Shown piece after piece: positions 39,873-47,593 of a stretch of 61,902 bases of DNA. Each line of letters starts with the position of its first letter. Within the stretch, counting starts at the first letter, position 1. Location: positions 1 to 61,902 of the IMG/VR virus record IMGVR_UViG_3300005530_000008; one strand, 5' to 3'. Below the pieces are notes generated by a model that did not search any database, was not told the origin of the DNA, and was given only the letters and a program-made list of their open reading frames with translations. The position numbers and the translations under genes are program-made. The stretch comes from a virus.

Positions 39873-40070
39873 CTAACGAAATCTCACTGACCCAAAAGGA
39901 ACTCCAAACCCAAGCTGCTGAAGTGCCCACAGAACAGCAAGCACCACGATCACGACGTAAATCACCGTCGCAATTGGCTCATCGATGCTGAAAGCTGCGA
40001 GGAGCTTTTTAGCAATCCAGATCACGAGGCACATGATGATGAAGATAATCAGGAGAGAGATGAGGCTCAT
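39873..40070 (-). CDS. Small two-helix membrane protein
   Basis: A 65-residue protein starting at ATG 40070 behind AGGTGG. Two hydrophobic helices (SLISLLIIFIIMCLVIWIA and VIYVVIVVLAVLWAL) are joined by a short polar loop ending in a FG-rich tail. It matches a family of small phage membrane proteins of unknown role (Thivi_2564-like). A holin or superinfection-exclusion function is possible. Confidence 0.65.
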   Translation of the reverse strand: MSLISLLIIFIIMCLVIWIAKKLLAAFSIDEPIATVIYVVIVVLAVLWALQQLGFGVPFGSVRFR

Positions 40071-40092
40071 GCAATCCACCTTTCAGGAAAGT

Positions 40093-40142
40093 GGCGGTAA
40101 GGTTATCCGCGTCTTATTGGCGCTGCACGGTGCCTTACCGCC
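40093..40142 (-). other. 10-bp perfect inverted repeat in a gene gap
   Basis: GGCGGTAAGG at 40093 and CCTTACCGCC at 40133 enclose 30 bp between the structural gene at 40149 and the small membrane-protein gene. As RNA this is a long hairpin without a T-run, possibly a processing site that separates the two messages. Confidence 0.6.
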
Positions 40143-40148
40143 GAGGTG

Positions 40149-40571
40149 TTAGCCCTTGACGACAGCGTCGACCCGAAGCGTACCAACGTACGTTCCGACG
40201 ATGACGGTCTTCAGCCGAATCTGATCTCCCAGCAATCCGCTGAGAATCGTGTTGGCTGCAATCGAACCGTCAGTCGGCGTGACTGCAGCTGCAAGAGCCG
40301 TTGAAAGGGCTACTGCAGAAATCTTGATAGCGGAAGCGAGCAGGAAGTGGAAGTTCATGATATCCACCCAGGTCGTTCCGCCGTCAAGCGACGTCTGAAC
40401 GTAACAGTCGATCGTTGTTCCGCCAGACGTATATGTGAGGTTCGCCTGAACCTCAAGGAATTTCGCCGCCGCGAGTCCTACAACGGGTGTTCCAAGAACC
40501 GTTCCAGCTGCTGGAACGTTACCCGAGATAAGGTTGACGCGACGGCTCGCGCCGAAGTTCTTCGCGGCCAT
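40149..40571 (-). CDS. Hypothetical virion protein
   Basis: A 140-residue beta-rich protein (KFLEVQANLTYTSGGTTIDCYVQTSLDGGTTWVDIMNFHF) with an Ala-rich C-terminal half. It lies in the capsid region after another small structural gene. The phrase SLDGGTTW is common in head or tail decoration proteins. No exact family. Confidence 0.55.
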   Translation of the reverse strand: MAAKNFGASRRVNLISGNVPAAGTVLGTPVVGLAAAKFLEVQANLTYTSGGTTIDCYVQTSLDGGTTWVDIMNFHFLLASAIKISAVALSTALAAAVTPTDGSIAANTILSGLLGDQIRLKTVIVGTYVGTLRVDAVVKG

Positions 40572-40574
40572 TGA

Positions 40575-41171
40575 TTAGGCCTGACGAACAACTCGGTAGT
40601 CGATGACAACCTTGGCCGTTCCGGTGCCGGCAGCGAACGCGGCCGTTGCGTTCGTGATATCGACGCCGGTCGCTGTTGGAACCGTCGTTCCGTTCGCGCC
40701 CGTCGCAGGACCGAGCTGGGTCAATGTCGTGCCAGCACCCGCGGTAACGACAGATGCAGGGATCGAGCCGGTGTGCGCGTTGACCGAACCACCATGATAC
40801 GGGAACGTCACGGCACCGCCGCCCGTGAACTGGGTCGCGGTCGTGGTGATGACGAACAGGATGTTGTCGACCACGACGCTGTACCCTGCGGGAGGAGCCG
40901 CGATGAGACTCACCGGGGTCGCGTTCATCGCGATGAGCTGCGCAGCGGTCAGGGGAACGATCACCGGGTTCAGCGGCGACCACACGGGCGCAGCCTTCGT
41001 ACCGATGTTGATCCACTTGACGCCGTTGGTGGCGTCGAAGTAGACCGATCCCGGCGCAGCTTTGCCAGCCAACGTCCCCGACGTACCGTTCACGGGGCTG
41101 CCGCTACCAGCGTTCTGACGAACGCCGAGCGCCATGAGAAGCGAGCTTACGCGAAATGTACCGATTGGCAT
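40575..41171 (-). CDS. Hypothetical virion protein
   Basis: A 198-residue Thr-, Ala- and Val-rich protein starting at ATG 41171 behind GGGAA. Segments such as GKAAPGSVYFDATNGVKWINIG and AAPPAGYSVVVDNILFVITTTATQF are typical of beta-sandwich virion proteins. Either a capsid decoration or a head fibre; unresolved. Confidence 0.55.
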   Translation of the reverse strand: MPIGTFRVSSLLMALGVRQNAGSGSPVNGTSGTLAGKAAPGSVYFDATNGVKWINIGTKAAPVWSPLNPVIVPLTAAQLIAMNATPVSLIAAPPAGYSVVVDNILFVITTTATQFTGGGAVTFPYHGGSVNAHTGSIPASVVTAGAGTTLTQLGPATGANGTTVPTATGVDITNATAAFAAGTGTAKVVIDYRVVRQA

Positions 41172-41218
41172 GATTCTGATTTCCCTTCACATCGGCCTGG
41201 ACCGGCCGCCATCTGGGT

Positions 41219-41404
41219 TTACGAGGGTCGGATGAAGCGCTGGTTCAGGAGCTGGCTGACTTTGTACTCGGGCAGCTCTGAAACGTCGACAATCTCGTCG
41301 CGACGGTACGGAACGCCGCGGAGATTGAGTTGCTTACACGCGATGAAGACGGGACCCGAAGGTCCCGTCTTCTCTTGTAGCTCAGCTTTAGGAGCGGAGC
41401 TCAT
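41219..41404 (-). CDS. Small head protein downstream of the capsid gene
   Basis: A 61-residue protein starting at ATG 41404, overlapping the capsid stop by one base. LNLRGVPYRRDEIVDVSELPEYKVSQLLNQRFIRP is a short fold seen in proteins encoded right after major capsid genes, sometimes called head-tail connector accessory or FII-like. Role uncertain. Confidence 0.6.
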   Translation of the reverse strand: MSSAPKAELQEKTGPSGPVFIACKQLNLRGVPYRRDEIVDVSELPEYKVSQLLNQRFIRPS

Positions 41405-42396
41405 TACGCAACACAAGCGGAGAAGAACGCGCCGAGGTCTGCGCCGACGACCTTGTTCGCGAACGCGATTTCCGCTTCGATTCGCACGGTCTCGAGACCG
41501 AGCCACGGCATCGGAATCCGGTACGTTCCGATCGTGAGGCCGATTCCCCGAGAAACGCCCGTCCACATGAACGAGTAACCCGCGCTGGGCTCCATGATGG
41601 AGGGCGAGGGGTTCACGTAGCAGAGCAGCGCGTTCTTGCCCGCGGTCAGCGCGCCCGTGAAGGTCGTGCTGCCCGGAGTTTTCTGCGCCGTGTTCTTCAC
41701 CGACTTCGAAACGATCACGCGCTCGACGTTGAAGATCTTCGCCAGGGCGGCTTCGTTCGCGATCGCCGGGTTGCCGGGACCCGCACCGTACTTGATCAGG
41801 TCGATCACGTCGGGGTGCCGGATGAGCTTCTGGTAGACGCCGAAGCCCATGAGGAAGGTGTTCGCTTCGAACCCGGTCCCCTGGAGCAGCGCGAGCTGCT
41901 GGGCCTGAACGTCTTCGATCGGCGTCGAGCTGGGATCGTCCCAGGTCACAGCCGGGGTGATGTCGCCACCCGTGCTCGAACCGGTCCAGATACCGGTCGT
42001 GAAGAAGTCCGAGATGAACTGGACTTCCTGGCGGAGCAGGAGCTTGCGCGTCACGAAGCGGGTAGCGTCCCGTTCCGGGTTGAGCGGGATGTCCGCGTTC
42101 GCGTTCTCCTGCTCGTCGATGTCCTTGTGGTACGCGTACACGTTGCACGAGTACGACGGGGTGTTGTCGATGTCGTACCCGCCGCCCGCCGACTCCGTGT
42201 TCGGAGCGCGCAGCTGCGCGTCGTCACGGAACCAGTCGTCCTTCGTGTACAGGAAGTACCGGTTCGACTTCTTGTCGGTCGGAATGTACGGGAACACCTT
42301 CCCGCACACGAACGCCTGCTCACTCTGGATGTAAGCGACGCTCATGTTCGAGAGCGGTCGGTCGACGTGAACCTGCGAAAGATACGGATTCGGCAT
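41404..42396 (-). CDS. Major capsid protein
   Basis: A 330-residue protein starting at ATG 42396 behind AGGAG. It begins MPNPYLSQVHVDRPLSNMSVAYIQSEQAFV and contains phrases such as VQFISDFFTTGIWTGSS and FGVYQKLIRHPDVIDLIKYG that I associate with lambda gpE/HK97-fold capsids of this metagenomic siphovirus type. Gene order (protease, scaffold, decoration, capsid) supports the call. Confidence 0.88.
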   Translation of the reverse strand: MPNPYLSQVHVDRPLSNMSVAYIQSEQAFVCGKVFPYIPTDKKSNRYFLYTKDDWFRDDAQLRAPNTESAGGGYDIDNTPSYSCNVYAYHKDIDEQENANADIPLNPERDATRFVTRKLLLRQEVQFISDFFTTGIWTGSSTGGDITPAVTWDDPSSTPIEDVQAQQLALLQGTGFEANTFLMGFGVYQKLIRHPDVIDLIKYGAGPGNPAIANEAALAKIFNVERVIVSKSVKNTAQKTPGSTTFTGALTAGKNALLCYVNPSPSIMEPSAGYSFMWTGVSRGIGLTIGTYRIPMPWLGLETVRIEAEIAFANKVVGADLGAFFSACVA

Positions 42397-42458
42397 TTTC
42401 TACTCCTGTTGAAACCTCTCTGAGCGCTTTTGCGAAAGCTGCTCGAAAAAACCGAACC

Positions 42459-42854
42459 TTACGCCTTGATGCTCGGTGAAGCGCAGTTCACGACCGCCGT
42501 GATCTCGTTGCCCGCCGACGTGCCGCCCGCGACGTTGACCGCCGCGCCGACGACCGTCTGCGTCGAAACCGCCGTCTGAGCCTGACCCGAAGCGTTCGTC
42601 GCGATCGCCGCGCCTGCGGTGATCGACCCACCCGCCTGAACGATCGTTTCGCCGACGACCACGACTTCGACGGGATCGCCCGTCGCTGCTGGCGCCTGAA
42701 GAACGCCAATCGGCACGTCCGTCGTTCCCGAGCAGAGAACCACGGTGTTGTCCGCCGACAACTTCACGAACTTGTACTGCGCGGTCGCTCCCGAAAGACC
42801 CGCGCCGGCCTTGGCGCCGCTGAGCTTGAGCGGCAGTGCTCCCTGAAACGGCAT
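42459..42854 (-). CDS. Head decoration protein (DUF2190-like capsid cement)
   Basis: A 131-residue Ala-, Gly- and Val-rich protein starting at ATG 42854 behind AGGAG. The run IGVLQAPAATGDPVEVVVVGETIVQAGGSI, then AAIATNASGQAQTA, is the DUF2190 pattern of trimeric capsid-stabilising proteins. It lies between scaffold and capsid genes. Confidence 0.82.
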   Translation of the reverse strand: MPFQGALPLKLSGAKAGAGLSGATAQYKFVKLSADNTVVLCSGTTDVPIGVLQAPAATGDPVEVVVVGETIVQAGGSITAGAAIATNASGQAQTAVSTQTVVGAAVNVAGGTSAGNEITAVVNCASPSIKA

Positions 42855-42912
42855 TTCTTTTCTCCTTGACTACTGATCTGTTTGACGCTGAACCCTTGGA
42901 ATCGCGCCGAGC

Positions 42913-43944
42913 TTACTGCTGTTCCTTGCGGTACTCGGCGACGAGCGCCGGATTCGCGAGCATCACCTTCTCGAGGGCCGCTTCACGGCTGACCGTGTGA
43001 CCGCTCTTCTCGATGAGCTGATCCGCCTTCGCCTCGATCTTGTCCCACGCACTTCCGCCGCCGTTGCCGCCAGAGCCGAAGTTCTTGTACAGACCGCTCG
43101 CCGCGGCCTGCGCGTCGGCAGCCTTGAACAGCTCCATCGTGCGGGCGTACGCTTCGGGCGCGTCTTCCTTCATCTTCCGGAACTTCGCGACGTCCGTCGT
43201 GAGATCGAACGGGGTCGCCTTGAAGCTCTTGAGGACGTCGGTCATCTCGCGGTCGAGGCGCGCGTCTTTCTCGATCTTCGCCGCGGCTTCGCTGTCCTCG
43301 AGCCGCTTCTTGAGCGTGGCGACTTCGGCGTCATGCGCCTTTGAAACGGTCGCAACCGCCTCGGCGGCGATCTTCGCCATTTCTTTCTTCTTCTTCTCTT
43401 CGGCGGTCTCGTCATCACCGCCGTCGACCGTGTCTTCGTCGACCGCCTTTGCAAGGGCAGCCACTGCAGCGCTGCGCTTCTCGACGTCCTGCTCGGCGAA
43501 CAACCCGAGGAACTGCTTGAGGATGCTCTTTTTCACGTTCTTCTCCTGATGCTTGTTGGCAGCCTGTAGCTTACTGCGTGCTGAACTCTTCACGGACTCG
43601 GGAATGTCTGCGCCGTCGATTCGGCCAAGCGCGGCCGTCAAATGGTTGTGGTCGATAGAGCCGTCTGCATGCTTGTAGGGCAGCTTGCGCTGTTTCTTCC
43701 CCTGCGCATCAGTCCAAACAGCGGCAAATGCCGAGTCGGGCAAGCTGTTGCGCGTCTCCGAACTGAGCGTGGCTTTCTCGTACTCCTCGCGTTCGTCGGG
43801 CACGTCCACATGAACGTCGCCAACGTTGGGAGCCGACTTGAAGAGGACGATGTGAGCCCCGTCACCAGTCTTCGCATCGTAGTTCGCGCCCTTGTCAACG
43901 AGAGCGACTCGATTGATTCGAAGGTTCGAAAGCTTTCGGGCCAT
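42913..43944 (-). CDS. Scaffold-type protein with an N-terminal DUF6582 domain
   Basis: A 343-residue protein. Residues 65-130 (SLPDSAFAAVWTDAQGKKQRKLPYKHADGSIDHNHL, then RIDGADIPESVKSSARSKL) form a DUF6582 domain; the rest is a long, highly charged coiled coil (about 150-260) and a C-terminal helical part, the layout of capsid scaffolds. It follows the XkdF-type protease, with which this domain is often paired, overlapping its gene by one base. Confidence 0.78.
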   Translation of the reverse strand: MARKLSNLRINRVALVDKGANYDAKTGDGAHIVLFKSAPNVGDVHVDVPDEREEYEKATLSSETRNSLPDSAFAAVWTDAQGKKQRKLPYKHADGSIDHNHLTAALGRIDGADIPESVKSSARSKLQAANKHQEKNVKKSILKQFLGLFAEQDVEKRSAAVAALAKAVDEDTVDGGDDETAEEKKKKEMAKIAAEAVATVSKAHDAEVATLKKRLEDSEAAAKIEKDARLDREMTDVLKSFKATPFDLTTDVAKFRKMKEDAPEAYARTMELFKAADAQAAASGLYKNFGSGGNGGGSAWDKIEAKADQLIEKSGHTVSREAALEKVMLANPALVAEYRKEQQ

Positions 43945-44384
43945 TACACCTTCTCCGCGTCAGCTTCTCCAGCGATGGAGAACATCGTGTATTTTCCCGA
44001 CTTGACGCCCGCGAAGGCTTCTTTGTCGAATTTGTACCCGACCCACCAACGCGGTGGAAAGATCTGCTTGAGCACCGCTAAGTGCTCTTGATTCACGACA
44101 CCGTTCTCATCTTTCGCGAACGCTTCCAGTTTCTCGTGCGTGAACACGATGGACTCGACGAGTTGGCCCTTTGCAGAGCCGCGGTGCATCTCGTCAGCTT
44201 CGCGAAATTCTAAAACGTGGGTGTAGGCTGCTTTTTCGAGCTGGGCAGGTTCGATGAGGTCGCCTTGAAGATCCTTGAAAACCTCGCCGCCCTCGCCTGA
44301 AGCTGTACGCTTCGAGACCGAGACGTTGGCGAAGCCAAAAACAAGGCATTCGTCTTCGTCAATCTTGGCGATCTCGTAGCTCAC
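43944..44384 (-). CDS. XkdF-type prohead protease
   Basis: A 146-residue protein. LQGDLIEPAQLEKAAYTHVLEFREADEMHRGSAKGQLVESIVFTHEKLEAF is the XkdF signature with conserved H and ES residues. It should process scaffold and capsid during head maturation. The GTG start is only 6 nt past a -10-like TACGAT (44396-44391). Confidence 0.82.
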   Translation of the reverse strand: MSYEIAKIDEDECLVFGFANVSVSKRTASGEGGEVFKDLQGDLIEPAQLEKAAYTHVLEFREADEMHRGSAKGQLVESIVFTHEKLEAFAKDENGVVNQEHLAVLKQIFPPRWWVGYKFDKEAFAGVKSGKYTMFSIAGEADAEKV

Positions 44385-44390
44385 GTGATA

Positions 44391-44396
44391 ATCGTA
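44391..44396 (-). promoter_or_regulatory. -10-like TACGAT for a leaderless start of the protease gene
   Basis: TGATACGAT on the minus strand ends 6 nt before the GTG start at 44384, the same spacing as the leaderless genes on the plus strand. The -35 region is poor; an extended -10 is suggested by CGTGA. Confidence 0.45.
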
Positions 44397-44447
44397 TCAC
44401 GCGGAAGAGATCGTGCTTCTCCACGTACACCAATGTATACGCGTGAC

Positions 44448-44663
44448 CTAAACTTCTGGGTATTTAGGCCTTTCGCAGTTGTCGGCGGCGTTGACCCGAA
44501 GCGATCGTAGCCTTGCGATCTCACTTCTCGGGATGCGAATAAGTGACGGTCCGACCCGATACGCGAGGATGTAGCGGTATCGAATCCACCGCCGGATTGT
44601 CACAGGGTTGACATCCAGCAGCTCCGATGCAAGCTTAATGCTGATCGCTTCGGGTAAAGCCAT
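44448..44663 (-). CDS. MerR/excisionase-type helix-turn-helix protein
   Basis: A 71-residue protein. ISIKLASELLDVNPVTIRRWIRYRYILAYRVGPSLIRIPRSEI is a winged helix of the excisionase/MerR (HTH_17) type. It is one of two such small proteins in the head operon (the other at 45652). Whether it regulates late genes or helps packaging is unknown. Confidence 0.75.
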   Translation of the reverse strand: MALPEAISIKLASELLDVNPVTIRRWIRYRYILAYRVGPSLIRIPRSEIARLRSLRVNAADNCERPKYPEV

Positions 44664-44665
44664 TA

Positions 44666-45472
44666 CTAGGCCTTGACGCAGAAGAATGGCATCCGATAGA
44701 AGAATCCCGGATCACCAATGTTCAGCGTTTTTTGGTTGATGAGATCGACGAATTCAATTCGCTGTTCGAGGCTGAGATGCTGAAAGTAGAACTTCCCAAA
44801 CGCCGTCACACCTCGAGGAGCCCGAAGCATCCACTTATAATTTGAACCACCCCAGCCGTCTCGTCGAAGAATCTCGAGATCTGCGACTTCCCACTTTTGG
44901 GTTCCCCAAGACGGCTTGTTATCTTCGCAACTGGCGCTGATCACCCTCAGCTCGTCGCCTTGAGTTTCTGGGATGTCGACGTAAACCTTATAGTTTTTGT
45001 CTGTTGGTCCCAGCCTCACGCGATCTTTCGCAAGTCGCATGAAATCGTCGGGATGCAGACTGCCGCAGTACGAGCACGTTCGTACGCCGTTATGATCCGG
45101 CCCTCGCCAGCGGTCTTCGCCTTCATTACCTTGTCTCGGCATGCCAAATGCCGCCAGGTCGTCTCGACGCGGGCACGTGTGGGTGTTCTTTTCCAACTCT
45201 GGAGCAGTATGGAGCCGCAGGTCCACCCCGCCGACTGCCACCTGAAGCGGTTGCAGCGGTTGGTTGAAAGTGTGAAGCACGATAGTCAGCGGCACACCCA
45301 TGTTCAGGAGCAGCAAGTCGTTGGGTTCCGGCTTCCACTGGCACGCCACGCGGCCGTCGGGAGTAACCAGGGCGGGCAGCGTCAGGTACTCTGATTGGTT
45401 TTCAGCGATGTTGACTTCTCGAGTACCTTCGGGGAGAAGGAACTTTTCTGGGTCGGGTTTGCAGATTTCCAT
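44666..45472 (-). CDS. Hypothetical protein with a zinc-binding centre
   Basis: A 268-residue protein. The middle has CPRRDDL, CSYCGSLHPDDF and C near 185, which could bind zinc; the end (YFQHLSLEQRIEFVDLINQKTLNIGDPGFFYRMPFFC) is a conserved-looking motif that I have seen in uncharacterised phage proteins. It lies between portal and head genes. Function unknown. Confidence 0.55.
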   Translation of the reverse strand: MEICKPDPEKFLLPEGTREVNIAENQSEYLTLPALVTPDGRVACQWKPEPNDLLLLNMGVPLTIVLHTFNQPLQPLQVAVGGVDLRLHTAPELEKNTHTCPRRDDLAAFGMPRQGNEGEDRWRGPDHNGVRTCSYCGSLHPDDFMRLAKDRVRLGPTDKNYKVYVDIPETQGDELRVISASCEDNKPSWGTQKWEVADLEILRRDGWGGSNYKWMLRAPRGVTAFGKFYFQHLSLEQRIEFVDLINQKTLNIGDPGFFYRMPFFCVKA

Positions 45473-45473
45473 G

Positions 45474-45671
45474 CTATTCCACCGGCGGCTTGAAGTCTTC
45501 GTCGGTGAGAATGATCTCGCTCCGGAGACCCGGAGGCACGATCAGGGGAGCTCCGACACCGCCGCGGGACGCACGTGTCCGGCGCAACTCGTCCAGCGTC
45601 TTCAGCGTGTCCTGGTGCTCCTTCTTCTTCTCGATGACGGCGTAATCTTTCTCAGCTTCTTTGTGTGACAA
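45474..45671 (-). CDS. Hypothetical short charged protein
   Basis: A 65-residue protein with a charged helix (HKEAEKDYAVIEKKKEHQDTLKTLDELRR) followed by a Gly/Pro segment. It overlaps the HTH gene at 45652 by 20 nt. No family recognised. Confidence 0.5.
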   Translation of the reverse strand: MSHKEAEKDYAVIEKKKEHQDTLKTLDELRRTRASRGGVGAPLIVPPGLRSEIILTDEDFKPPVE

Positions 45672-45843
45672 TTGTCGGCTCCTCTTCTTCGACGTTCTTG
45701 ATGACCTGCGATTTGCGAATCATTTTTCGTGGACCAACCATTTCGTAGTCCACGTACCCGCGCTTGATCCAGCCCCGGACCGTCTCTTCAGAGACCCGAT
45801 ACTTCGCCGCGAAATCATTGATTGAGATCAGGTCCTGGTCCAT
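45652..45843 (-). CDS. Excisionase-type helix-turn-helix protein
   Basis: A 63-residue protein: ISINDFAAKYRVSEETVRGWIKRGYVDYEMVGPRKMIRKS is a clear HTH_17/MerR winged helix, with an acidic C-terminal tail. It sits between portal and head genes, where small HTH proteins sometimes act in DNA packaging or late regulation. Confidence 0.75.
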   Translation of the reverse strand: MDQDLISINDFAAKYRVSEETVRGWIKRGYVDYEMVGPRKMIRKSQVIKNVEEEEPTIVTQRS

Positions 45844-45988
45844 TTTCAGCCTTTGCTAGCCGTTCTGTGAGCTGGGTCAGAGCCGCAACGCAGTCCTTGA
45901 GAAGCTTCCGATTGGGATTGCGCTTGCTCATGCCGCGAGCGCCCGCCTGACACCTGTTTACGAGTTCCTGAATCGTCTCTTCTGCCAC
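45815..45988 (-). CDS. Hypothetical 57-residue helical protein
   Basis: Starts at GTG 45988 behind AAAGGA, 10 bp after the portal stop, and overlaps the next HTH gene by 29 nt. The sequence is a short helical pair rich in Lys, Arg and Leu. Too short for the usual length cut-offs but supported by its spacing and ribosome-binding site. Confidence 0.55.
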   Translation of the reverse strand: MAEETIQELVNRCQAGARGMSKRNPNRKLLKDCVAALTQLTERLAKAENGPGPDLNQ

Positions 45989-45998
45989 AAAGTCCTTT

Positions 45999-47534
45999 CT
46001 AGGTAGTTACGAGGTCTGCCGGACCTCCCGAGTTGTTCCCCTGGGGGTCCAGAGGATGCGGGTCGAGCTCGTCTGCACCCGCTTTGTTGTCCCCGACGCC
46101 GTCTTTTGCAGGCTTCGGAGCCTCCCCACCAGCGCCAGCTTTCGGCAACGTGGGCGACAGCCGCGTCGCCTCCGACACCGTGAAGGGCAGTTTCGCGATA
46201 TCCATGATCGCTTTTTGCGCCTCGGGGCTGGCCAGCGGGTTGAACCCGGTGCCCGCTACCTTCTGAATAAAGTCCCCAAGCTCTTGCAAATTGACTGATT
46301 CCACGTTCCCGTGTTCCATAACGGGGCACAATTCCTGTGGATAGCCATTGAATTGGAGCAGAAGAGGTACCGCTTTGCGTGATATGATCGCCGCTGCGGT
46401 GTCCAGGAAGCTAGAGAGAGCACTTGTGAACAGCGAAATCTTCGTCGCGGCCAGGGCCTTTGAGCCGACGGCTTCGTGACCAAGCATAATGAAGTCCGCC
46501 ATCATGCTCATGGAGATGCGCTGGTCGTATCTCCCGATGATCGAGTTCGTGTCGAAGTTGCGCTTCGAACCGGTCCCAACCAAGGAGAACTTGGCCCACC
46601 ATGGCAGAACCATGCCTTCCTGCTCATCCCGGCGGACCGACCGAACCATCTTTTGGATCGCCGCAAGCATCGCGACCATCTTCGCGTCCTGGGTATTCCA
46701 GATGTCGGGAACAGCGAGACCGTTCGCGATGTCCGGCTTCTCCATCTGGATGACGGGGTAGCCGGCCAGGTCTCTCTCGATGCCGATACCTTCGAAGACC
46801 TGCAGGTTCTTCTTGAAGTAGTACGACGTCCAGGCGTTTCGCAGGATGCTCCGACCCTCGGGGTTGTTCTTCGAAACCTGCGTCCTGAACAGGAGCGCTT
46901 TCGCCAGGGGAATCCGCCGGATTCGATAATCAGGGGACGCCATCTGCTGCATCACGACGGCGTTCGAGTCCTCGTCGAACTCCCACTGAAACAACGTTTC
47001 CTGTGACCGAAGTGACCAGTCACGAAATCCGATTTTCCCGTCATCGAAGCGACTTGGTGCGAAATTTGGAACCTCGTAGCCCAACCCGCCGACCCCGTTG
47101 TACACGTCCGAGATCGCCGGTGGCCTGAGGTCCACCTTCCCCATCCCGAGGCGCCGCTTCATCCTGAACTCGAGCAGCGCCCAGCCAAACGGCAGCATCG
47201 TCAGGATTTCTGACAGCGTGTCCGGCCACGTCTGCGTCATGTCATCGAAAATCGCGCCGCCGACGAAGTCCGCGACCTCCTTCGCCTTGTTCGAGTCATC
47301 CGCTGGGCGAAACTTGAACGTGACCTTTCGACAGAGATGCAGCGCGGCGTACATCACCGCCCCGACAATCGGGTCGTTGTCGTACATCTCGCGGAAGTTC
47401 TTCATCCCCTGCGGTCCTTGGAGCTCCTTCAGGAACTCCTCGTAGACCCGGCTGACGGCACCGTAGCGCGTCAACCCCGAGAGTCCCTCCATACCGAAGC
47501 TCGCCGTTACCGCATCTTTTCGTCTTGGACTCAT
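45999..47534 (-). CDS. Portal protein
   Basis: A 511-residue protein. DPIVGAVMYAALHLCRKVTFKFRP, then FGWALLEFRMKRR, is the clip/stem start of Mu gp29/DUF935-like portals; PEGRSILRNAW, YFKKNLQVFEGIGIERDLAGYPVI and ADFIMLGHEAVGSKALAATK follow in order. The C-terminal 50 residues are a disordered Pro/Gly/Asp-rich tail. It sits between the terminase and head genes, as is usual. Confidence 0.88.
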   Translation of the reverse strand: MSPRRKDAVTASFGMEGLSGLTRYGAVSRVYEEFLKELQGPQGMKNFREMYDNDPIVGAVMYAALHLCRKVTFKFRPADDSNKAKEVADFVGGAIFDDMTQTWPDTLSEILTMLPFGWALLEFRMKRRLGMGKVDLRPPAISDVYNGVGGLGYEVPNFAPSRFDDGKIGFRDWSLRSQETLFQWEFDEDSNAVVMQQMASPDYRIRRIPLAKALLFRTQVSKNNPEGRSILRNAWTSYYFKKNLQVFEGIGIERDLAGYPVIQMEKPDIANGLAVPDIWNTQDAKMVAMLAAIQKMVRSVRRDEQEGMVLPWWAKFSLVGTGSKRNFDTNSIIGRYDQRISMSMMADFIMLGHEAVGSKALAATKISLFTSALSSFLDTAAAIISRKAVPLLLQFNGYPQELCPVMEHGNVESVNLQELGDFIQKVAGTGFNPLASPEAQKAIMDIAKLPFTVSEATRLSPTLPKAGAGGEAPKPAKDGVGDNKAGADELDPHPLDPQGNNSGGPADLVTT

Positions 47535-47540
47535 TTTGGC

Positions 47541-47592
47541 TTTCCTAAATCACGTTTACGTGATTTACGGTCACCGACTAAAGTCGGGTGAC
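47541..47592 (-). terminator. Two hairpins between terminase and portal genes
   Basis: Directly after the terminase TAA, AGTCACCCGAC-TTTA-GTCGGTGAC forms a 9-bp hairpin with one bulge (minus strand), followed by AAATCACG-TTTA-CGTGATTT before the portal start. The first hairpin is repeated exactly after the stop of the gene at 53795. There is no T-run, so it may separate or protect the messages rather than stop polymerase. Confidence 0.65.
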
Positions 47593-47593
47593 T

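Noticed and set aside
41219-42148. A 309-codon minus frame overlapping the capsid gene
   Set aside because: Only the last 61 codons (from ATG 41404) are protein-like; the rest is a shadow of the capsid gene in another frame.
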